Below are positions 7,723 through 14,067 of a stretch of 64,000 bases of DNA, piece after piece. The stretch is from Actinomyces procaprae (lineage in GTDB: Bacteria > Actinomycetota > Actinomycetes > Actinomycetales > Actinomycetaceae). Position 1 is the stretch's first letter. Every line of letters begins with the position of its first letter. The notes beneath the pieces are model-generated. The model ran no database searches. It was not told where the DNA came from and saw only the letters and a list, made by a program, of their open reading frames with translations. The position numbers and the translations under genes are program-made. The stretch lies in contig NZ_CP039292.1 in assembly GCF_004798665.1 (NCBI RefSeq), forward strand, positions 2,356,001 to 2,420,000, given 5' to 3'.

Positions 7723-8979
7723 ATGACTTGGCAGCGGTCTGGTGACACTGCGGCGGATGATCCCCGTGTGCTCGCGGTGCTGTCTCAGCCTGAGGCTGAT
7801 GGTCGGCTCCTGAACGAGGTACGCGGGTTCATCTGGGCGCTGTCGCTGGAGAGCGCGAAGTACAAGACGGACTACGCGGTCAACCTGGGTGTGACGGTCA
7901 AGTGCGCGGGCGGTGACTTCGAGCGCGCCAAGCTCCTGACCGACCTGTGCGTCCGCACCGGGCTCCTGGAGCGGGTGGAGATCAACGGCCTGCCTGGGGT
8001 GAAGCTGATTGAGGATCCGGACTTCATTCACCTGATCAAGAAGGCCGAGAGCGACTGGGACCGTCAGCGCAAACGCGACTGCTCGGACCCGAACCTGAAG
8101 TGGCCGGTAATCCTTCGCGATGGGGACCACTGCCGGTACTGCCACCACGAGGTGCACTGGACCGGCAAGATGTCCAACCGCAAGGCCACGCTGGACCATC
8201 GCGTCCCCGGTCAGCCGGGGACTGTGGACACCCTTGTGGTGGCGTGCGCGCGTTGCAACAGCGCGCGTCGTGACGACGAGGACGGGACCTGGGACCAGGA
8301 GCACCCGCTCCTACCTGTCCCGGCCCGCCCCTACTACGGCAACTGGTCCCGCAAGCACCTGGTCGAGCGCGGGCTGTTAGTGGCCGACGCCCCGGTGGGG
8401 GCGGACTCCGACAATATTCGGCAGGTGGACGCCTCCGGCCCTGATCAAGCCGGCCAGGTGGTCCCCGCCCTGGGAACGCCCCCGGCGTCGTCGCAGCCAG
8501 CGACGGCGCGTCCGCAGGGGCTCCAGGTCGGCAACCCCGGCACCGCAGATCTCGGTGCGCCCGCGGGTTCCTCGCCAGCGTCGGAGACTGCTCCCGCCCC
8601 GGTGTCGGCCGGCCAGCAGCCCCCGCCGCCCAGGCGCATGCGCTGGGGACCGCCACGCCGCAGCCCCAGGCCCGACCCGCAGGCGGGCCCGCCACCACCA
8701 CACCCACGCCGTGACCGGGAGTTCACCGTGAGTTCACCGGGAGTTCACCATGAGTTCGGAACTGACTTCGAACTCAGTTCGAACTCCCAGCCTCCGGAGT
8801 ACGTACTCCCCGGGTCGGGACGGGACGGACTCGGGAAGGGTCCGGGAAGGGACGGGCCTGGGTCGGGCACGGGTCGGGTCCGGGCTCGGGACGGCGCCGG
8901 GTCCGGGCCTGGGTCGGGTCTGGGTCGGGACGGGAGCGCTTGCCTGCCTCGGTCCCGCAGAAGGAGGAAACGGCGATGA
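7723..8979 (+). CDS. HNH endonuclease / replication-organiser-like protein with low-complexity tail
   Basis: A 418-residue protein. Residues 1-100 form a helical N-terminal domain (FIWALSLESAKYKTDYAVNLG, then a winged-helix-like section ending VKLIEDPDFI). This architecture is seen in actinophage proteins placed at the replication locus. Residues about 125-195 are an HNH nuclease: VILRDGDHCRYCHHEV, then KATLDHRVPG, then LVVACARCNSARRD, giving the Cys4 zinc site and the catalytic His. From about residue 220 the protein is Pro/Gln/Ser-rich and then Gly/Arg-rich, encoded by an 11-bp repeat array (8719-8786) and by gggtcggg-type repeats (8810-8935). That DNA may have been kept for a replication origin rather than for protein function. 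The stop overlaps the next ATG. Confidence 0.75.
   Translation: MTWQRSGDTAADDPRVLAVLSQPEADGRLLNEVRGFIWALSLESAKYKTDYAVNLGVTVKCAGGDFERAKLLTDLCVRTGLLERVEINGLPGVKLIEDPDFIHLIKKAESDWDRQRKRDCSDPNLKWPVILRDGDHCRYCHHEVHWTGKMSNRKATLDHRVPGQPGTVDTLVVACARCNSARRDDEDGTWDQEHPLLPVPARPYYGNWSRKHLVERGLLVADAPVGADSDNIRQVDASGPDQAGQVVPALGTPPASSQPATARPQGLQVGNPGTADLGAPAGSSPASETAPAPVSAGQQPPPPRRMRWGPPRRSPRPDPQAGPPPPHPRRDREFTVSSPGVHHEFGTDFELSSNSQPPEYVLPGSGRDGLGKGPGRDGPGSGTGRVRARDGAGSGPGSGLGRDGSACLPRSRRRRKRR
8719..8786. repeat. Iteron-like array of 11-bp period, candidate phage replication origin
   Basis: GAGTTCACC occurs at 8719, 8730 and 8741 and a variant GAGTTCGG at 8752, all exactly 11 bp apart. The inverted form GAACTC follows at 8770 and 8781, again 11 bp apart. 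One helical turn spacing and the mixed orientation are typical of initiator-binding iterons. They lie inside a replication-type gene, as lambda iterons lie inside gene O. Origin function is inference. Confidence 0.5.
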
Positions 8980-9767
8980 GCGCATGTGTCCGTGGCTGCA
9001 CGGTCCGTGGCATGCACGCCCCGGACTGTGACGGCACCAGCACCGACCCAAGCGGCCAGGTAGTTGAGTGCCTGGGGTGTCTGCCCAGGCCGGTGGTGGA
9101 GGGCGTGCTGTGTGGCCGGTGTTGGGGGCGCTTGCAGTCTGCTGTGCGCACGCTGCCGTCGTTGGTGGAGCACCTGTGTGCGGTGGCGGCGCCGTCGGTG
9201 TCGTCCCCGTCCGGTCACACTGGTGGTGGGGCCTCGCCGCCTGGGCCCAGGGTGCTGTATTCGCAGGCGCTCGGGGCTGCGGATGATCTGGTGGGGATGC
9301 TGGCTGCCTGGTGTGATCAGGTGGCCGACGACCGTGGGCTCGCTGTCCCGCGGCCGCCGGGGCTGTGGCTTACCGGTGACGGCGAGGCGGTTGCCGGGGT
9401 GCGCTCGTCTGGAGCCGCCCGGGACCTGGCTGACTGGCTGGGGCCGCATCTGTCGTGGTGCGCGGCCCAGTCGTGGGCTGGGGACATGGTGGAGGACCTG
9501 GGCCCGGCTGTGGCTCGGGCGTCGGCCGCGTGGCCGGTGGAGGAGCCGGACCGTCGGATCACGACGGTGAGGTGCCCCAGGTGCGGGCGACGGTCGCTGG
9601 TGCTGCACCCGCCGCGTGTGGAGCGCGGCTCCCTACAGGTGTCCTGCTCGGCGCCTTCGTGCGGCGCGGTGCTGTCGGAGGAGGACTGGGCACGCGCCCG
9701 CTCCTGGGCAGTAGCCGTGGCCCGCATGGCCGCCGGCCCCGACGACACCACGGAGGCTGGGGCGTGA
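8976..9767 (+). CDS. Zinc-ribbon containing hypothetical phage protein
   Basis: A 263-residue protein. I choose ATG 8976 because it overlaps the upstream TGA and has a strong site (aaggagg at 8961-8967). An upstream in-frame ATG at 8940 would overlap more. Residues 1-60 are Cys-rich (CVRGC, APDCDG, ECLGCLPRPVVEGVLCGRCWGRL), a likely zinc-binding head found in actinophage proteins of unknown function. Near the C-terminus a second pair appears: VRCPRCGRRSLVLHPP and VSCSAPSCGAVL, a classical zinc ribbon. A middle helical region separates them. Nucleic-acid binding is plausible. The next gene starts inside its end (GTGA, 9764-9767). Confidence 0.65.
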   Translation: MSACVRGCTVRGMHAPDCDGTSTDPSGQVVECLGCLPRPVVEGVLCGRCWGRLQSAVRTLPSLVEHLCAVAAPSVSSPSGHTGGGASPPGPRVLYSQALGAADDLVGMLAAWCDQVADDRGLAVPRPPGLWLTGDGEAVAGVRSSGAARDLADWLGPHLSWCAAQSWAGDMVEDLGPAVARASAAWPVEEPDRRITTVRCPRCGRRSLVLHPPRVERGSLQVSCSAPSCGAVLSEEDWARARSWAVAVARMAAGPDDTTEAGA

Positions 9768-9985
9768 TCGTCGACGGCGAGCAGTGGGAGCGGCTGGCCG
9801 ACGTGCCCCGGCTGCTCGGGTCCCGGCCGGCCGCCACCATCCGGGCGTGGGTCCGGTCGGGCCGGGTACGGGCCATCCGCCTGGGCGACGGCGGCCACCG
9901 CGAGGTATACGTGGCGATCACCGACGTGCTCGCCGCCGACGCCTCCACGCCCCGCCGCCGAGCCCGCCATCGGCGTGTCACCTAG
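9764..9985 (+). CDS. MerR/excisionase-like helix-turn-helix protein
   Basis: A 73-residue protein starting at GTG 9764, overlapping the preceding stop. The sequence shows the excisionase/helix_turn_helix_17 pattern: ADVPRLLGSRPAATIRAWVRSGRVRAIRLGDGG ends with a wing and EVYVAITDVL. This resembles phage Xis proteins and small helix-turn-helix regulators that read DNA through a winged helix. It is the last gene of the early block, before the divergent potassium channel and the late operon. It could control late transcription or excision; the choice cannot be made from sequence alone. Confidence 0.65.
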   Translation: MIVDGEQWERLADVPRLLGSRPAATIRAWVRSGRVRAIRLGDGGHREVYVAITDVLAADASTPRRRARHRRVT

Positions 9986-10056
9986 CCAGTGCTTGCCGCC
10001 GCCCGCCTGGCGCTTATAACATGCCTGCCAGCGGGACAGCTGCGCCCGCCGTCCGA

Positions 10057-10080
10057 GCCCCGACCCAATACGGCCGGGGC
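10057..10080. terminator. Hairpin between convergent genes
   Basis: GCCCCGACC (10057-10065) pairs with GGCCGGGGC (10072-10080) with one A-C mismatch and a 6-base loop, followed by ttct. It lies between the ends of a rightward HTH gene and a leftward channel gene, so it probably serves as a shared terminator. Confidence 0.55.
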
Positions 10081-10083
10081 TTC

Positions 10084-10818
10084 TCAGTCTCCGTGAGCCT
10101 CGATCTGGGCGCGGAGCGCGCGGATCTCCTCGCGCAGGGACTCGACCTGAGCTCGGGTGGCTGCCTCCTGTTCGGCGCTCTCCTCGGTGACGAGTGAGAC
10201 GATCCAGGATGCCAGGGTTGCTGTGACGACGCCGATGAGTGCGACCCCGCCGATCATGAGCAGGATCGCGGCGCCTCTTCCGAGCGGAGTCACGGGTGCC
10301 AGGTCGCCGTAGCCAACCGTGGTGATGGTGACCAGTGCCCACCACAGAGCATCGCCGAAGGACGTAATGGACGCCCCGGGCACATGCCTCTCGGCGTCGA
10401 GCACGGCGAGTGCTGCGATGAGAGATAGCAGCATGACGGAGCCGACGGTGTAGATGGTGATCTTGCCGCGGAGCGCGGTGCCGGCGCTGCGCTGTAGGAC
10501 GCCGAGGAGCGTGACGAGGCGCAATAGCCGCAAAGGCCGGAGCATCGGCAGGACCACAGCGGCGAGGTCAAGCAGGTGGTGTGCGAGCCATTGCCCCCGG
10601 TCGGGAGCTAGCACGAGCCGCACGCCGAAGTCGATGGCGAAGGCCATCCAGATGCCGTTGAGTATCAGCTCGGCGGTGGATCTCTGGCCTCCATGGAGAT
10701 CCGCGATGACTTCCCATGCGTAGACGGCGAGAAACAGTAAAGCTGCAACTGTCAGCGGCGGTTCTGTGCAATGCTCCCAGGAGCGGAGCCGCCTGGTGTC
10801 GGTGCTGGCGTCGGGCAT
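10084..10818 (-). CDS. Six-transmembrane potassium channel protein
   Basis: A 244-residue membrane protein. I choose the ATG at 10818 (MPDASTDTRR); the frame stays open to 10944 through C-rich DNA, and the extension is Gly-rich and looks non-coding. Hydrophobic segments match S1 (TVAALLFLAVYAWEVI), S2 (ILNGIWMAFAIDFGVRLVL), S3, an S4-like helix with Arg every third residue (RPLRLLRLV), S5 (IYTVGSVMLLSLIAALAVL), the pore with selectivity filter TTVGYGDLAP, and S6 (AAILLMIGGVALIGVVTATLASWIV). A C-terminal helix (ESLREEIRALRAQIEAH) is likely a coiled coil for tetramer assembly. This is the voltage-gated-like K+ channel family. It is on the strand opposite to all neighbouring phage genes, as expected for a moron or lysogenic-conversion gene. 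Confidence 0.88.
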   Translation of the reverse strand: MPDASTDTRRLRSWEHCTEPPLTVAALLFLAVYAWEVIADLHGGQRSTAELILNGIWMAFAIDFGVRLVLAPDRGQWLAHHLLDLAAVVLPMLRPLRLLRLVTLLGVLQRSAGTALRGKITIYTVGSVMLLSLIAALAVLDAERHVPGASITSFGDALWWALVTITTVGYGDLAPVTPLGRGAAILLMIGGVALIGVVTATLASWIVSLVTEESAEQEAATRAQVESLREEIRALRAQIEAHGD

Positions 10819-10942
10819 GCCCCTGATCGTAGGCACCCCCCAGGGTTCGGCCCCCTCCCCCTGTGAGGCCCCCCATCGTGAAGCACCCCCCCCGGGTGTG
10901 ATACCCCGCCCCCCCTCGACATCCCCCTCCCCGGAGGTGACC
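10819..10942. promoter_or_regulatory. C-rich divergent intergenic region with repeated GTGA-C-run motif; cos or promoter candidate
   Basis: This 124-bp gap separates the leftward channel from the rightward late operon. It contains GTGA followed by a long C run three times, at 10863, 10878 and 10898. The position, just before an HNH gene and the terminase genes, is where HK97-type phages carry cos and terminase-binding sites. The divergent layout also demands promoters. Neither role is proven. Confidence 0.4.
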
Positions 10943-11221
10943 ATGGTGCAGTCTCGTGGGCACCGTCGGCTGCGGCGGCTGCGGGAGGAGATGCGGGCCG
11001 CCCGCCCCCAGCCCTGCCGCCGGTGTGGGCAGCCGATCGACTATGACGCTCCGCCTGGCGACCCCCGCTCGTTCCAGCTTGGGCACCGTCTGTCGTGGCG
11101 GGATCATCCTGACGAGCGCCTTGATCCAGCGAATCTGTGGCCAGAGCACGAGCTGTGCAATAAGCAGGCTGGTGCCACGGATGCTGGAGCGCAGCTCGGT
11201 CTTCGCTCGCGCGATTGGTGA
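10943..11221 (+). CDS. HNH endonuclease next to terminase
   Basis: A 92-residue protein from ATG 10943, preceded by a clear ribosome site (ggaggtgacc). The frame is open further upstream but only through C-rich intergenic DNA. The HNH fold is evident: QPCRRCGQPIDYDAPP provides the first zinc CxxC, FQLGHRLSWRDHPDE contains the catalytic His, and DPANLWPEHELCNKQAG provides the Asn/His and the last Cys, though the second CxxC is reduced to a single Cys. Small HNH proteins beside the terminase are required for cos cleavage in HK97 and many Gram-positive cos phages. Placement at the first position of the late operon supports that role. Confidence 0.8.
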   Translation: MVQSRGHRRLRRLREEMRAARPQPCRRCGQPIDYDAPPGDPRSFQLGHRLSWRDHPDERLDPANLWPEHELCNKQAGATDAGAQLGLRSRDW

Positions 11222-11329
11222 GCGGGGAGGGGGTCGGAAATCTCTGTGGCGGGATTGGCGGCGCAGTCCGCCGGCAGTGCTCCCTCTCCCCACTGGGATT
11301 CGGGGCGGGTATCCCCCTCATTTCCCGGA

Positions 11330-11665
11330 ATGGCAACGAAAAGTGGCGTCTCAATGTATGACCGCGCAGCGATTCGGGCGATGGCCGCCCAAGGCAAAAC
11401 CGTGGAGGAGATCGCCGCAACGCTCGGCGCGACCATCACCACTGTGCGCCGGGCGCTGGATCTCTCCCGGCCGGCCACCTACCAGCGCGATGCGTTCGCG
11501 GACGGTCCAGTCGGCGATCAGATCCGAGCGGTACTCGCCCAGTACCCGCAGATGAAGGCAACCGGCATCGCGTACCGGATCGGTTGGTCGGGATCCATGC
11601 GAACGCTCCGCCACGTCGTCGCACAAATCCGGACCGAGCATGAGGAGGCGCGTTCTGGTGGCTGA
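11330..11665 (+). CDS. Helix-turn-helix protein, IstA-like DNA-binding head
   Basis: A 111-residue protein placed between HNH and the small terminase gene. ATG 11330 is the preferred start; ATG 11354 is an alternative, and a GTG at 11246 would add a Ser/Pro-rich leader. The first helix-turn-helix reads IRAMAAQGKTVEEIAATLGATITTVRRALD. A second helical unit follows (VLAQYPQMKATGIAYRIGWSGSMRTLRHVVAQIR). This two-part layout closely resembles the N-terminal DNA-binding part of IS21 IstA-type transposases, without any catalytic domain. In this position it may help the terminase recognise the packaging site or regulate late genes. Both are inference. Its stop overlaps the GTG start of terS. Confidence 0.6.
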   Translation: MATKSGVSMYDRAAIRAMAAQGKTVEEIAATLGATITTVRRALDLSRPATYQRDAFADGPVGDQIRAVLAQYPQMKATGIAYRIGWSGSMRTLRHVVAQIRTEHEEARSGG

Positions 11666-12260
11666 CATCGAACCACCTCAGCATGTAACCGGCGGTGCCG
11701 CGCAGGTGTGGCGCGACGTCGTCGCCGCTCACCCGAAGCCCGGCACGCTCGACTCACGCAGGCTTGAGGCTTACTGCTACGCCGTCGATCATCTACGCCG
11801 GGCGCACCAGGCGGTCGCCGAGGAGGGGCTCACCGTCGAGGACGCCCGGGGGCAGGTTGTGAAGAACCCGGCGCTCGCGGCCGCGAAGGAAGCTCAGGAG
11901 CAGATCCGCCGCTGGGGCGCGGAGTTCACTCCTCCGCATCCTCCGAGACGGCGTCGGGGCACTATGTATGACGCGACGACGGCGTCGATCACCGCGGCAG
12001 ACCACCTGAGTGATGGGAAGTACCGCGGCGCGTGTGAGGCGGTCAAGACGCTGGCGTGGCTGATCGACGAGGCACAGCGGGCGGGCATTGAGGCACTGCA
12101 GAAGACCGCGTTCGGCGCTATCCCCGCCTATCTGAAGGGGTGCGCTGATTTACAGATTACGCCGGCGGCGCTCCCCGAGGATGCTGCCCGTCCGAAGCGA
12201 CGTGGAGAAGGCCGACTGAAGGCTCTGCGAGGAGGTTTGGCGAGTGCGTCTGGGCAGTGA
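11658..12260 (+). CDS. terS: Phage terminase small subunit (P27 family)
   Basis: A 200-residue protein. GTG 11658 is chosen since gaggagg lies at 11642-11648 with ideal spacing; ATG 11640 in the same frame lacks such a site. Residues 15-95 match the P27-family pattern: AAQVWRDVVAAHPKPGTLD, then a helix with Tyr-Cys, then the GLTV..GQVVKNPALAAAKEA segment and a final helix (QIRRWGAEF). TerS recognises phage DNA and hands it to TerL for packaging. Residues 105-200 form an additional helical extension with a basic end that is not part of the core P27 domain and could aid DNA binding. The TerL start lies within its last codons. Confidence 0.82.
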   Translation: MADIEPPQHVTGGAAQVWRDVVAAHPKPGTLDSRRLEAYCYAVDHLRRAHQAVAEEGLTVEDARGQVVKNPALAAAKEAQEQIRRWGAEFTPPHPPRRRRGTMYDATTASITAADHLSDGKYRGACEAVKTLAWLIDEAQRAGIEALQKTAFGAIPAYLKGCADLQITPAALPEDAARPKRRGEGRLKALRGGLASASGQ

Positions 12261-13834
12261 GACGCCGAGGATCTTCACGCCGCCGCTTCGCCCGCTCACT
12301 CCCGAGACTTCATGGGGTTTCGCCGCTGTGGAGTTCGCCGAGCTGCTCGGTATCCATCTGCTGCCGTGGCAACGGTGGCTATGCATCCACATGCTGGAGC
12401 TGCTACCTGATGGGCGTCTCCGATTCCGCATCGTCGTTACCCTCGTCGCTCGCCAGAATGGCAAGAGCACTGTCGCGATGGTTGTGCTCCTGTTCCTGAT
12501 GTACGTCAGGGGATGGTCGGTGCTGGGCACCGCGCAGGACTTGGAAACATCGGAAGCGCTGTGGGCTGAGGCAGTCGAGCTTGTCGACCCTGCGGAGCAT
12601 GAGGACGATCCCGACTTCGTGGACGAGCTTGGTGATGAGGTCCGCCGGATCTCGCTTGGGTCCGGGATGAAAGCCCTGCAGTTGTGGAACGGCGCGACCT
12701 ACAAGGTGAAGGCCACGTCACGGCGGGCGGGCCGTGGCAAGCACGTGCAGCTGGTCGTGTTCGACGAGCTGCGGGAGCACCAGGACTGGTCCTCGTGGTC
12801 CGCCGTCTCGAAGACCACGATGGCTCAGGACTCCGGGCTGGTGCTGGCGCTGTCAAACGCCGGCGACCACGCCAGCGTCGTCCTGCGTCATATGCGGCGC
12901 CTAGGGCACATAGCCCTCGGAGACCCAGACGGCATCTGGGCTGACGCTCCGGACGACACAACCAACGGGCTGGACGACGACGGCGAGACCGACGCCCTCA
13001 CGCAGTCCCTGGGCCTGTTCGAGTGGTCGACACCGCCCGGCGCGTCCCGGTGGGACCGCGCCTCCTGGGCACAGTCCAACCCCTCCATGAACCACCGCCG
13101 GGCGGATGGATCAATCGGTATCCGCGAGGAGACGATCGCGGCATCCGCCGCTACTGACCCGCCGGGCGAGTTCATGACCGAGGTCCAGTGCCAGTGGCTC
13201 TCCTCCTCCGCCAGGCCACCATTCGTGGAGGGCGCCTGGGAGGCCGGCCTCCGCACTGACACGTTCATCCCCGCAGAGAACACGGTCGTCTACGGCCTCG
13301 ACGTCTCCTGGGACCGCAGCGCCTCATACGTCGCTGCGGCCGGAAACAACCGTGGCGTCCCCCAGGTCGAGATCGCCGCCCGGCTACCACGCACCGACTT
13401 CACCGCCGACTGGTTCCGCGCACGAGCCAACCCCCGACGCCCCGATCACGGTCATCGCCCAGGGCAAGGGCGCTCCTGTATCCACTTTGCTCCCGGACCT
13501 GGAGGAGATCGACGGCGTGAACGTCATCCGCTGGCAAGGAGACGACCTCGGCGCATGGTTCGGCCGCATGTGGGACCTCGTCACCGCATCGCTCCCGGCG
13601 CAGAACTCAGTAGTCGTCGGGGGCATCAACCATTTGCCGCAGCCCGTCCTCGACGTCGCCGCCGGCACCGCACTCTGGCGCAACGTCGGCGACACCCGAG
13701 TCATCGACCGCAAGGGCTCCCCAGAGGACGCCGCCCCACTGATCGCGGCCACCGCCGCCGTCGGCTACCTCACCACTCCACACGACGAGCCCAGGTCTGC
13801 CTACGACGACACCGACGGCGTCATGTACGTCTAG
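12244..13834 (+). pseudogene. terL: Phage terminase large subunit, interrupted by a single-base frameshift
   Basis: Starts at GTG 12244 with gaggagg about 9 bases upstream. The ATPase half is intact: LLPWQRWLCIHML, a Walker A variant TLVARQNGKSTV, GTAQDLETSEALW, and Walker B LVVFDELREH. The nuclease half begins at VVYGLDVSWDRSASYV. Near 13431 the frame is lost: frame 1 goes into Arg-rich nonsense to 13929, while frame 2 continues with the family sequence (PDAPITVIAQGKGAPVSTLL to a stop at 13834). Removing one C from the five-C run at 13431-13435 restores a continuous protein of about 529 residues. The enzyme drives DNA packaging and cuts concatemers. If the shift is real, the prophage cannot package DNA; if it is a sequence error, the gene is normal. 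Confidence 0.88.
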
Positions 13835-13847
13835 AAAGGACGACAGC

Positions 13848-14063
13848 GTGCGCACCTACCGCCATCTCATCGCCGCCAACATCGTCGTCAACCTCAAGAC
13901 CGGTACCGCGCTTGCGGGCGCGCTGGTGAAGCAGTCGGGGCCGCTCCTGTTTCTGCGGAATGTAACGGTCTACGCAGAGGGTCGGGAGCCTCAGCCGGCG
14001 GATGGGGAGATCGTCGTTGAGCGCGGCGAGATCGAGTTCATTCAGAAGCCGATAGCGGGGTGA
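13848..14063 (+). CDS. Small conserved late-operon protein
   Basis: A 71-residue protein from GTG 13848, with an aaagga site upstream. It is strand-rich: VNLKTGTALAGALVKQSGPLLFLRNVTVYAEG, then EIVVERGEIEFIQ. This resembles a small beta-barrel found between terminase and portal genes in many actinophages. No function is assigned. It may be a head accessory or an Sm-like fold; that is a guess from its shape. Confidence 0.6.
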   Translation: MRTYRHLIAANIVVNLKTGTALAGALVKQSGPLLFLRNVTVYAEGREPQPADGEIVVERGEIEFIQKPIAG

Positions 14064-14067
14064 CAAC

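Noticed and set aside
9317..10345. 342-residue minus-strand frame
   Set aside because: Shadow of the zinc-ribbon gene and channel gene; Arg/Pro-rich without motifs.
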